A stretch of DNA of 64,000 bases from Lentibacillus daqui. GTDB lineage: Bacteria > Bacillota > Bacilli > Bacillales > Amphibacillaceae. The translations under genes were made by a program, and so were the position numbers. Shown here piece by piece: positions 9,402 to 17,448 of this stretch; positions within the stretch are counted from its first letter, which is position 1; every line of letters begins with the position of its first letter. The notes beneath the pieces were generated by a model that was not told the origin of the DNA, ran no database searches, and saw only the letters and a program-made list of their open reading frames with translations. The stretch covers positions 2,046,001-2,110,000 of the forward strand of contig NZ_CP114176.1 of NCBI RefSeq assembly GCF_027186265.1, given 5' to 3'.

Positions 9402-9590
9402 ATGTCTAGAAAATGTGTTGTAACTGGACGTCAAACTCGTAGTGGAAACAATCGTTCACACGCAATGAATGCCAATAAACGAAATTGGAAAGCTAATGTA
9501 CAAAAAGTTCGTGTTATGGTAGACGGAAAACCTAAACGTGTTTATGTTTCTGCACGTGCCCTTAAATCAGGTAAAGTAGAACGCGCATAA
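9402..9590 (+). CDS. rpmB: 50S ribosomal protein L28
   Basis: 62-residue bL28, nearly identical in layout to the B. subtilis protein: MSRKCVVTGRQTRSGNNRSHA at the N-terminus and VYVSARALKSGKVER at the C-terminus. It has a single Cys, so it is the zinc-free (C-minus) form. AAGGAGGGATTTAC precedes the ATG. It is transcribed alone on the plus strand between divergent yloU and convergent spoVM, as in B. subtilis. Confidence 0.98.
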   Translation: MSRKCVVTGRQTRSGNNRSHAMNANKRNWKANVQKVRVMVDGKPKRVYVSARALKSGKVERA

Positions 9591-9618
9591 CATAAAGCTT
9601 AGCATCAGTTTGACTAGC

Positions 9619-9653
9619 AAAAAGGCACTCGTCATGCATAGAGTGTCTTTTTC
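9619..9653. terminator. bidirectional terminator between rpmB and spoVM
   Basis: AAAGGCACTC, a 10-base loop, then GAGTGTCTTTTT. The T run follows on the plus strand, and the complementary A run gives a T run on the minus strand. It can end rpmB and the spoVM transcript. Confidence 0.85.
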
Positions 9654-9808
9654 TGCGTTTAGGAAATTATCTAAAAACGCCAGTGGATTACTTTGCTATT
9701 TGAATGAGCCCCATCCAGCTCAGCGGCGTATGCACTTTTCCTCTATATAAAATTTCCGGACAAAAAACTAGCTTCTGCCAACAAGATTGACAAAAGCTAA
9801 TCTCACTC

Positions 9809-9892
9809 TCATTTATCTCTCTTAAAAACACCAATACAAGCTCGAACTATTCCGCCAATAAACTTTGGGAGTTTAATCGTATAAAATTTCAA
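9809..9892 (-). CDS. spoVM: stage V sporulation protein M (SpoVM)
   Basis: Tiny amphipathic-helix protein that marks the convex forespore membrane and anchors SpoIVA at the start of coat assembly. The frame encodes 27 residues beginning MKFYTIKLPKFIGGIVRA, almost the same as the 26-residue B. subtilis protein, including Pro9 and the GGIVRA core. The start is TTG at 9892, preceded by AGGAGGGG eight bases upstream. It lies 38 bases downstream of thiN, which is its position in B. subtilis. It is shorter than usual gene-calling cut-offs and easily missed. Oddity: Cys at position 19, where B. subtilis has Met. Confidence 0.95.
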   Translation of the reverse strand: MKFYTIKLPKFIGGIVRACIGVFKRDK

Positions 9893-9930
9893 TGAGTCCC
9901 CTCCTCTGATAACAAACGCAGCTAACTTTT

Positions 9931-10593
9931 TTAATGCACATCATTAATGGCGTCATGACTCTTTATTACTAATAGTATGCCTGCCCTAAACGAAAAAGTA
10001 CCATTTTTTAAAAGAAGCTTGTTTGATATGCAGCGTGTAGATCCCCATGAAATAGTCTCATTGGTAAGCGGATAATAAAAACCCTCTAATGATAAATCTT
10101 GAACCTCTTTGGTGAATGGGACAAATGAGACATAAGGATAGGTATCATCATTGGTAATGGTGTGACTGCCGGGTTTTTCCATATGAAGTTGATTGCTGGC
10201 ATCAACAATGAAGGCAAGAATCTCTTTTTCCATGATTGTATATAATGTTTGGATATTAATCAGGAAATGATCAAGTCTGCCACCAGTTACGCCAAATAAA
10301 TAAATAGTTTCCGGGTTTAGTGTATATGCCTTTTCGAGTGCCAGTTCCAGATCTGTCAAATCTTTTTCACTCGGATATTGCTCAAATACCCGTACCTGCC
10401 GTTTGACCAGTTGCCGTTCCACCTTTGTTAGTGAATCGAAATCCCCCACGGCAATGTCAGGTGTAATCCCATTAAGGAGTAAATGGTGTGCACCACGATC
10501 GGCCCCAATCCATTTATCTATTTTTCCGGTAAACAACGACAAATCCGGCAGCAGTTCCCAAGGGCCATTAGCAACAATTGCAACAGTCGTCAT
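9931..10593 (-). CDS. thiN: thiamine diphosphokinase
   Basis: Transfers pyrophosphate from ATP to thiamine to give thiamine diphosphate. 220 residues; conserved motifs are GADRGAHHLL (~33-42), VGDFDSL (~50-56), DLTDLELAL (~78-86) and GGRLDHFL (~103-110), the set expected for the bacterial TPK domain. It starts 3 bases after the rpe stop, so the two are translationally close. Order rsgA-rpe-thiN-spoVM as in B. subtilis. Confidence 0.95.
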   Translation of the reverse strand: MTTVAIVANGPWELLPDLSLFTGKIDKWIGADRGAHHLLLNGITPDIAVGDFDSLTKVERQLVKRQVRVFEQYPSEKDLTDLELALEKAYTLNPETIYLFGVTGGRLDHFLINIQTLYTIMEKEILAFIVDASNQLHMEKPGSHTITNDDTYPYVSFVPFTKEVQDLSLEGFYYPLTNETISWGSTRCISNKLLLKNGTFSFRAGILLVIKSHDAINDVH

Positions 10594-10596
10594 AGC

Positions 10597-11259
10597 TTAC
10601 ACCTGTTCCATGGTCGCATTCCGAATTGCTTCCATAGCCTGTCTGCGATCATTCTTGTTGAAAACAGCGCTACCTGCAACCAATACATTTGTACCCGCAT
10701 CTGTACAACGCTTGGCAGTTTGTGAATTCACTCCTCCATCCACTTCAATTTCAAATGTTAAACCCAGCTCTTTTTTCCATAACGCAACTTGTTTTATTTT
10801 CTCAACCACACTGTCAATAAATGTTTGTCCACCAAAGCCAGGATTGACTGTCATCAATAATACCAAATCAATGTCTGTTAAAATACTCTTAATCATCTCT
10901 GCCGGTGTTGCCGGATTCAGTACGACACCTGCCTTTACCCCCTGATCCTTAATTAATTGAATCGTCCGGTGCAGATGCGTACATGCCTCCTGATGGACAG
11001 AAATGATCGATGCCCCTGCCTTGGCAAATTGTGGAATATACGTATCCGGATTTTCAATCATCAAATGAACATCCAATGGCAGGGATGTGACTGGCTTTAT
11101 TGCCTCAACAATTAATGGCCCAATGGTTATATTCGGTACAAAATGGCCATCCATCACATCAACATGAAGATAATCTGCTCCTGCCTTTTCTACGTCCTGA
11201 ATTTCCTCTCCAAGCTTTGCAAAATCAGCGGAAAGAATAGAAGGTGCCAGTTTCATCAT
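10597..11259 (-). CDS. rpe: ribulose-phosphate 3-epimerase
   Basis: TIM-barrel enzyme interconverting ribulose 5-phosphate and xylulose 5-phosphate in the pentose phosphate pathway. 220 residues. Metal and catalytic residues are in LHVDVMDGHFVPN (His/Asp), DVHLMIENP, MTVNPGFGGQ and EVDGGVN. Two adjacent ATGs (11259, 11256) are possible starts, with GAGGT upstream. Four bases separate it from rsgA. Confidence 0.97.
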   Translation of the reverse strand: MMKLAPSILSADFAKLGEEIQDVEKAGADYLHVDVMDGHFVPNITIGPLIVEAIKPVTSLPLDVHLMIENPDTYIPQFAKAGASIISVHQEACTHLHRTIQLIKDQGVKAGVVLNPATPAEMIKSILTDIDLVLLMTVNPGFGGQTFIDSVVEKIKQVALWKKELGLTFEIEVDGGVNSQTAKRCTDAGTNVLVAGSAVFNKNDRRQAMEAIRNATMEQV

Positions 11260-11263
11260 CGTT

Positions 11264-12145
11264 TTAATACCTCGGCTTTCTTGAATTTATTTCTTCATAA
11301 AACTGTATATAGTGTTCATAACGGAATTTGGTTATGTCTCCATCGGCAACCGCCTGTTTGATGGCGCATTTTGGTTCTTTGTAATGCATACACCCCCGAA
11401 ATTTGCAGTTCTCTTTCCGGCTGCGAAATTCCGGGAAACAGTCTGCCAGCTCATCAAGATCGATATCCTGAAAATCTAGTGAGCTAAACCCTGGTGTGTC
11501 GGCAACCAGCCCATCATAAACATCTAAAAGTTCCACATGCCTTGTCGTATGCTTTCCTCTCCCAAGACTTTTTGAAATATCTGCAGTCTTCAAAAGCAAG
11601 GAAGGGTTCAGGACATTGAGCAATGATGACTTGCCGACCCCCGATTGCCCGGCAAAAACAGTCACCCGTCCGGAAAAATACGTTTTTAATCGTTTTAATT
11701 CGGCTGGATCATTGATTGACAATAATTCAACCGGATAACCGATCTGCTTGTAGGCCATTTGATATTGCTCAATGTCCCGCCTTTGTTGATCACTGACTGC
11801 ATCCATTTTCGTGATAAATAATACCGGCTGGATGCCTTTTGCCTCGATCAGCACAAGAAAACGGTCAAGTAGTAATGGGTTAAAATCTGGCATAATGGCG
11901 GAACTGACAATGATGGCTTGGTCAATATTTGCGATTGGCGGTCGGACAAGCTCATTTTCTCTTGGCTTGATGTCCTGAATGTAGCCCTCATCAGGATTAT
12001 CTGCGGAAAATGAGACAAAGTCACCAACTAGTGGACTGATTTTTTTGTTGCGAAAAACCCCACGGCCTTTGCATTGGTAAATGCCATCTGATGTTTGCAC
12101 ATAATAAAATCCACTTAGTGCTTTAATAATTCGACCATTTGCCAT
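11264..12145 (-). CDS. rsgA: ribosome small subunit-dependent GTPase A
   Basis: Circularly permuted GTPase that checks late maturation of the 30S subunit. N-terminal OB fold (~1-65); G4 motif TKMD (~113-116), G1 GQSGVGKSSLLN (~166-177), G3 DTPGF (~215-219). The C-terminal zinc module shows Cys-x4-Cys-x-His-x5-Cys spacing (CKFRGCMHYKEPKC). 293 residues. It abuts prkC with no gap; the prpC-prkC-rsgA order is conserved in bacilli. Confidence 0.97.
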   Translation of the reverse strand: MANGRIIKALSGFYYVQTSDGIYQCKGRGVFRNKKISPLVGDFVSFSADNPDEGYIQDIKPRENELVRPPIANIDQAIIVSSAIMPDFNPLLLDRFLVLIEAKGIQPVLFITKMDAVSDQQRRDIEQYQMAYKQIGYPVELLSINDPAELKRLKTYFSGRVTVFAGQSGVGKSSLLNVLNPSLLLKTADISKSLGRGKHTTRHVELLDVYDGLVADTPGFSSLDFQDIDLDELADCFPEFRSRKENCKFRGCMHYKEPKCAIKQAVADGDITKFRYEHYIQFYEEINSRKPRY

Positions 12146-14272
12146 TTATTCACCCTCTTCATAGGTAACAGTTTTATTAATCACGACTTCTTCATCTCTG
12201 ACCACTTTATATTCAGCTTTATCATCAGGTGCGATCGTTAATGTAATCGTAAACTCTGTATCCTTTGAAATTGTTTCTTGTTCCGCGACTTCGGACATGG
12301 AATGATTCATATCATCTATATATATTTTTACCGTTTGCTCTTTTTTCTTATCCTGATCAACTTTTTGATCTTCATCATGTACCACATCCTGATCATCCCC
12401 GTCATCCTCATCTTCCTGATTATCCTGGTCGGCCTGATTTGCCTCGTCATCCTGATCGTCTTCACCATCTGATTCATCAGGGTTATAAGCAACGGTAAAT
12501 GTTACTTTTTTGGAAACGGGCGGTTTTTCTTTTGGTCCGGTTGAAACATAAACATCAACCGTTGCCCCCTCTGCCAACTGTGTACCCGGTTCGGGATCCT
12601 GTTTGATGATCTCTCCTTCAGGCACGGAATCAGAATGTTCTTCTTTGACGTTCATCTTAAAATTCTGTTCATCTAAATAGGATTCGGCCTCTTGTTTGGT
12701 CATCCCCTTTAAATTGTTTAACGAGGTTAATTCGGGTCCATTACTATATTCGAATATAACTCTTGTTTCACTGGGAACAACTTTATCATTTTCATTCGGC
12801 TGTATTTGTGTAATAATTTGTCCTTCTGGTTTGTCAGAAAACTCTCCATAACCAATAACCTGAAATCCATCTTCTTCCAGTAAATCTTTGATTTGGTTAT
12901 AATCTTCGCCAACATAATCGGCAAATGCTGTTTTTTCCTTGCCCTGACTGACAAACACGGTGACAGTGGAACCTTCTTTTATCGTTTTACCTGCCTTGGG
13001 ACTGGTTTTGACGACGGCTCCTTCCTCGATATCGTCATCATAGACCAGCTCTTTTTTGTGTTCCAGCTTCAATTTATCAAGTTCGGTGATGGCATCTTCA
13101 TATTCCATATTGGCAACCTTTGGTACATTAACATCCTTAGGCTGCAAAAATTTTGCGATCGCTAGTGTAGTCGTACCGAGAACAAGCAGAACCAATAGGA
13201 TAATCAGAAGAATCGGCCATTTTCGTCGCTTTTTCTTGTTTTTACCGTTTTTCTTGGCTTTTTTAGACTTCTTGTCCATGGCTGGTTTATCTGGCTCATC
13301 ATCGGCATAAGGTTTTGTGTTTCCATCTGTTTGATGAACAATGGTATCCTGATTTGTGGAAGGTCCCATTTGGTCGTCTGTAATGATCGGAATCGCTTTT
13401 GTTTCTTCACCAGCTTCCTCTGGCGGCACATATTTGTCTTCGTTTAATTTTTCGGGATCCAATGCTGTCTCCAGTGCATTCTCCATCTCATAAACCGTTG
13501 CATAGCGATGAAATGGATCTTTGGCGGTTGCTTTCAGAACAATATTTTCCACACTTTGCGGGATATCCTGGTTAAAGCGCCTGACAGATGGTGTATCATT
13601 TTGTAAATGTTTCAAGGCAACTGCAACAGCCGATTGACCGGAAAATGGCAAGCGTCCTGTTAACAGTTCGTACAAGACAATCCCAAGCGAATAAATGTCC
13701 GATTTCTTAGTAGCCATCCCGCCGCGCGCTTGCTCTGGTGATAAATAATGCACCGAACCGAGGATCGAATTAGTATGCGTTAATGTTGTTGCACTTAATG
13801 CAACCGCGATGCCAAAGTCGGTTACCTTTACCTGGCCATATGTATCGATCAAGATATTCTGCGGTTTGATATCCCGGTGAACGATATCATTTTCATGGGC
13901 ATGGGTAATCGCTGAACTGATTTGTTTCATAATATCCAAGGATTCCTTGACGGAAATGGGGCCGTTTTTCTGTATGTATTCCTTCAATGTCATCCCATCC
14001 ACATATTCCATCGCCATATATAACATGTGATCTTCTTCACCGACATCATAAATGTTAACAATATTTGGATGAGAGAGGCTTGTTGCTGACTGTGCTTCAC
14101 GATGGAATCGGGCAATAAATTCTTCTTCGTTTGCATATTCCATCCGCAGTGCTTTAATGGCAACATCGCGATCCAGGATGATATCTCTGGCCAAATAAAC
14201 ATTGGCCATTCCGCCACCGCCAATTGTCGTCTTAATTTTGTACCGTTCATTTAAAACATGTCCATCTAACAT
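12146..14272 (-). CDS. prkC: Stk1 family PASTA domain Ser/Thr kinase PrkC
   Basis: Membrane Ser/Thr kinase that senses cell-wall fragments and is linked to spore germination and stationary-phase signalling. Kinase domain ~10-270 with Lys40 (VAIK), the HRDIKPQN loop (Asp134) and DFG Asp152. A basic linker and a single membrane segment (~352-374) precede three PASTA repeats (~381-585). A very acidic Asp/Glu/Gln-rich stretch (~603-650) comes before the C-terminal beta domain. At 708 residues it is about 60 longer than the B. subtilis protein, mostly because of the acidic insert. It overlaps prpC by 7 bases. Confidence 0.96.
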   Translation of the reverse strand: MLDGHVLNERYKIKTTIGGGGMANVYLARDIILDRDVAIKALRMEYANEEEFIARFHREAQSATSLSHPNIVNIYDVGEEDHMLYMAMEYVDGMTLKEYIQKNGPISVKESLDIMKQISSAITHAHENDIVHRDIKPQNILIDTYGQVKVTDFGIAVALSATTLTHTNSILGSVHYLSPEQARGGMATKKSDIYSLGIVLYELLTGRLPFSGQSAVAVALKHLQNDTPSVRRFNQDIPQSVENIVLKATAKDPFHRYATVYEMENALETALDPEKLNEDKYVPPEEAGEETKAIPIITDDQMGPSTNQDTIVHQTDGNTKPYADDEPDKPAMDKKSKKAKKNGKNKKKRRKWPILLIILLVLLVLGTTTLAIAKFLQPKDVNVPKVANMEYEDAITELDKLKLEHKKELVYDDDIEEGAVVKTSPKAGKTIKEGSTVTVFVSQGKEKTAFADYVGEDYNQIKDLLEEDGFQVIGYGEFSDKPEGQIITQIQPNENDKVVPSETRVIFEYSNGPELTSLNNLKGMTKQEAESYLDEQNFKMNVKEEHSDSVPEGEIIKQDPEPGTQLAEGATVDVYVSTGPKEKPPVSKKVTFTVAYNPDESDGEDDQDDEANQADQDNQEDEDDGDDQDVVHDEDQKVDQDKKKEQTVKIYIDDMNHSMSEVAEQETISKDTEFTITLTIAPDDKAEYKVVRDEEVVINKTVTYEEGE

Positions 14273-15036
14273 GTTGTTTCACCATCCTCAGTGGAGACAT
14301 CATGTTGGATGAGAATAAGCGAAATATTATCTTCGCCCCCTAAATTATTGGCCGTATCAATCATTTGCTGACCTGTGTCAACCATACTTTCGCCTTTTCC
14401 CATTATTGCAGCCAGTTGTTCGTCGGTTAGCTTGTCTGTCAAACCATCTGAACACAATAATAACAGGTCCCCCTGCTCCCACCCCAGGCTTTGAACATCC
14501 GGTTCCACTTGCGCCTCAGTACCAACGGCTTTAAGAACTACATTTTTCTGCGGATGATATCTAGCGTCCGCTTTGGAAACCTGACCGGATTTAACAAGCG
14601 CATTAACAAGTGAGTGATCTTCCGTAACCTGGCTGAGCCCATTATCGTTAAGCAGATAGCATCGACTGTCTCCAACATGGGCCACTGTAAAAAATTTCGA
14701 TGTACAAACGGTTATCACGATGGTTGTTCCCATTCCCTGACAGGTATCATGTGCTTGTGCATGGTCAAATATAGCTTGATTCATCTCCTCAATGGTTTCA
14801 GCTAACCAGCTTTCTACACGGCTTGGTGTGGAGAGCTGGTCACATGTTTCCCATTTCTGCTGGATGTGATTGATCGCCATTTGACTAGCCACATCACCAG
14901 CCTTATGACCGCCCATTCCATCGGCAATAATCGCCAGAAATTGGCCATCCGCATTAAAGTAAATACCACCAGAATCTTCATTATGGTTCCTGACTTTTCC
15001 CCGATCCGTCAAAAAACGTCCTTCCACATCGCTCAC
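14266..15036 (-). CDS. prpC: PP2C-type protein phosphatase PrpC
   Basis: Mn/Mg-dependent Ser/Thr phosphatase that opposes PrkC. 256 residues with the PP2C motif series: RGKVRNHNED (metal Asp), IADGMGGHKAGDVAS, HVGDSRCYLL, LLCSDGLTD and EDNISLILI. The stop overlaps the start of prkC, so the antagonistic pair is translationally coupled. In B. subtilis rlmN precedes prpC; here a 100-base gap with no gene separates it from rsmB. Confidence 0.97.
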   Translation of the reverse strand: MSDVEGRFLTDRGKVRNHNEDSGGIYFNADGQFLAIIADGMGGHKAGDVASQMAINHIQQKWETCDQLSTPSRVESWLAETIEEMNQAIFDHAQAHDTCQGMGTTIVITVCTSKFFTVAHVGDSRCYLLNDNGLSQVTEDHSLVNALVKSGQVSKADARYHPQKNVVLKAVGTEAQVEPDVQSLGWEQGDLLLLCSDGLTDKLTDEQLAAIMGKGESMVDTGQQMIDTANNLGGEDNISLILIQHDVSTEDGETTC

Positions 15037-15136
15037 CCCTTTTCAAACCAGATGCTACTACTCAACATTATGCCATGAAATAGCCGATAATAGAATCATT
15101 TTTGTCATCTTTTTTGCATGTTCAGCACATATGCCA

Positions 15137-16489
15137 CTAACCGGACACTTCCGCTTTTCTAAGCCTTGTCAGAAAAAATCCGTCTGTTTGGAATGATTGC
15201 GGAAAAATCTGCAGTCCATAACGGGTAATCCCTGGCGATTGTTTCAGAGGCTCTGGTAATTCAGCAAAAAAGCTGTCATCAATGGCAAAATTGGGGTTCT
15301 GGTGTAAAAATGCCTGGACTACACCTTCATTTTCCGTTTGATCCACTGTGCATGTGCTATATATTAATTTTCCATCCTTTTTCAGTAATGGTGCGACCGA
15401 CTCCAAGATTTCCAGTTGAATGGTGGCAAGCCGCTCAATATCTGCCAGGGTTTTATTATACTTTATTTCCGGTTTTCCGCGAATAACACCTAATCCGGAA
15501 CACGGCGCATCAACCAGAATCCGGTCAAAACTTTCAGCTGCATGCTGTGTCCCCAATTGTCTGGCATCCGCCTGATTAGCACGGATAATGGATAAGCCAA
15601 GCTCAAGTGCCTTTTGGTTCACCAGGTTTGCTTTTTTCTTATGGAGATCGTAAGCATACAACTTCCCTTGATTTTGCATTTTTTCTGCCATATGAGTTGC
15701 CTTACCGCCTGGAGCACTGCAAGCCTCAAGAACATCCATACCAGGCTTGGCATCGATCATTTCCCCGACTAACATCGAGCTTTGATCCTGGACAGTAACC
15801 AGTCCACTGGAGAATAATTCGGTTTTTAAAATATTCCCCTTATCTACAATGATTCCTTGTTCCGAAAAAACGGACGGACGGACCTCCAGACACTGCTCTG
15901 TCAGCCTCCGGATTGCTTCCTGTCTGGATAACTTAAGTGGCTGAATTCGAATAGCGCTTGGTTTATGGGAAACATTCGCCTCACACATCTGCTGCGTTAA
16001 TGCTTGACCATACATAGAGATCCAGCGCTTGACGAGCCATACCGGATGACTTGTTTCCACTGCAATTCGATCTACAGTATCAGTAAGCGTTGCCGTATCC
16101 GGTACTCCTTGCCGCTGAATACTGCGAAGTACACCATTTACGAGTGAGGCAACACCCTTATGCCCCCGTTTTTTTGCAATCTCAACCGCTTCGTTAATAA
16201 TCGCATGATCAGGAACCTTGGATAAATAAACGATTTGATAAACCGACATCCGTAATAACATCCAAGCCCAGGGTGCAATTTTTTTCTTGGAATGTACAAA
16301 CGTATCCAGGTAAAAATCCAGGGTCATTTTTCGTTGGATAGTCCCGTAAACAATTTCTGTCAGCAGCCCTTCATCTTTCGGGTCAACTTTTCCACTCTTT
16401 AGCTTGTTGTCAATTACCAGATGACTATATGCCCCGTCTTTATCCATCCTAAGCAATATATCCAGGATAACTTCCCTTACATTATTCAT
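15137..16489 (-). CDS. rsmB: 16S rRNA (cytosine(967)-C(5))-methyltransferase
   Basis: 450-residue RsmB/Sun. The N-terminal NusB-like RNA-binding domain (~1-130) is followed by a Rossmann methyltransferase domain. SAM motif LEACSAPGGKATHMAE (~256-271), motif IV DAPCSGLG and motif VI YSTCTVDQTENEG give the two Cys residues of the m5C mechanism. It overlaps the end of fmt by 8 bases. The fmt-rsmB pairing is standard. Confidence 0.96.
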   Translation of the reverse strand: MNNVREVILDILLRMDKDGAYSHLVIDNKLKSGKVDPKDEGLLTEIVYGTIQRKMTLDFYLDTFVHSKKKIAPWAWMLLRMSVYQIVYLSKVPDHAIINEAVEIAKKRGHKGVASLVNGVLRSIQRQGVPDTATLTDTVDRIAVETSHPVWLVKRWISMYGQALTQQMCEANVSHKPSAIRIQPLKLSRQEAIRRLTEQCLEVRPSVFSEQGIIVDKGNILKTELFSSGLVTVQDQSSMLVGEMIDAKPGMDVLEACSAPGGKATHMAEKMQNQGKLYAYDLHKKKANLVNQKALELGLSIIRANQADARQLGTQHAAESFDRILVDAPCSGLGVIRGKPEIKYNKTLADIERLATIQLEILESVAPLLKKDGKLIYSTCTVDQTENEGVVQAFLHQNPNFAIDDSFFAELPEPLKQSPGITRYGLQIFPQSFQTDGFFLTRLRKAEVSG

Positions 16490-17432
16490 CTGATGTGTCT
16501 CCCATTTTGGTTCCCGTTTTGATACGATCTGCTGAACCTCTTAGGTATTGGGCAACAGTCATCCGTTTTTTTCCCGCCGGTTGGATTTCCTTTACATAAA
16601 TAGCCTGTTGATTTCCGCAAACGACGGTAAACCCATCCTGATCTACTCGGACAATTTCACCGGGTTGCCCTTGGTACTCCTGATGATCCGGCTCTCCCCA
16701 CCATATTTTCATCGGTTTATTGTTATAAGTGGTAAAGGCAACCGGCCAAGGATTTAACCCCCTGATTTGGTTATAGACAACATCATTACTGTTTGACCAA
16801 TCGATTTTTTCTTGCTCCCGTTTAATATTTGCTGCAAATGTTGCCAGTTCCTCATTTTGTGGTTGCGGTATGATTGTATGGTCAGCGAGTTTTGGCAATG
16901 TTTCCAGCAACAAATCCGCGCCGGCTAGTGATAATTTATCATGTAACTTGCCAACAGTATCATTATCGGCAATGGCAACTTTTTTTTGCGTCAAAATATC
17001 ACCGGCATCTAATTTTTCCACCATATACATGATGGTAACGCCGGTTTCTTGTTTTCCTTGTAAAATCGCATAATGGATTGGAGCACCACCGCGCAATTCC
17101 GGTAACAGAGAGGCATGGACATTAATGCAGCCAAACGCTGGTACCTGCAATAGTTCAGCGGGCAGGATTTGTCCATAAGCAGCTGTGACAATTAAGTCTG
17201 GCTGGCAGTCGATAATCGGCTGGAAATCATGTTTTAATTTCTCCGGTTGAAAAACAGGAATTCCCAATTTTTCAGCAGCGTCTTTTACGGGTGAGGCGGT
17301 AAGCGTTTTTTTTCTCCCCTTGGGCCGATCAGGTTGGGTGACAACTAAAGGAATATCATAATCCGCTTTTACCAGTGCTTCAAGAATCGGCACCGAAAAG
17401 TCCGGTGTTCCCATAAATACAATACGTTTCAC
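16482..17432 (-). CDS. fmt: methionyl-tRNA formyltransferase
   Basis: Formylates initiator Met-tRNA using 10-formyl-THF. 316 residues, GTG start at 17432 with GGAAGTAGGG upstream. Catalytic Asn/His are in NVHASLLPELRGGAPIH and the Asp in KLDAGDIL; a C-terminal OB-like domain follows. It is 16 bases from priA. The deformylase gene def, normally between priA and fmt in B. subtilis, is absent here. Confidence 0.97.
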   Translation of the reverse strand: MKRIVFMGTPDFSVPILEALVKADYDIPLVVTQPDRPKGRKKTLTASPVKDAAEKLGIPVFQPEKLKHDFQPIIDCQPDLIVTAAYGQILPAELLQVPAFGCINVHASLLPELRGGAPIHYAILQGKQETGVTIMYMVEKLDAGDILTQKKVAIADNDTVGKLHDKLSLAGADLLLETLPKLADHTIIPQPQNEELATFAANIKREQEKIDWSNSNDVVYNQIRGLNPWPVAFTTYNNKPMKIWWGEPDHQEYQGQPGEIVRVDQDGFTVVCGNQQAIYVKEIQPAGKKRMTVAQYLRGSADRIKTGTKMGDTSDE

Positions 17433-17448
17433 TAAGCATCCCTACTTC

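Noticed and set aside
12265..12498. Plus-strand His/Pro-rich frame resembling a repeat protein (HPRHPHLPD...)
   Set aside because: It is the antisense of the Asp/Glu-rich stretch of prkC; no ribosome-binding site and no family.
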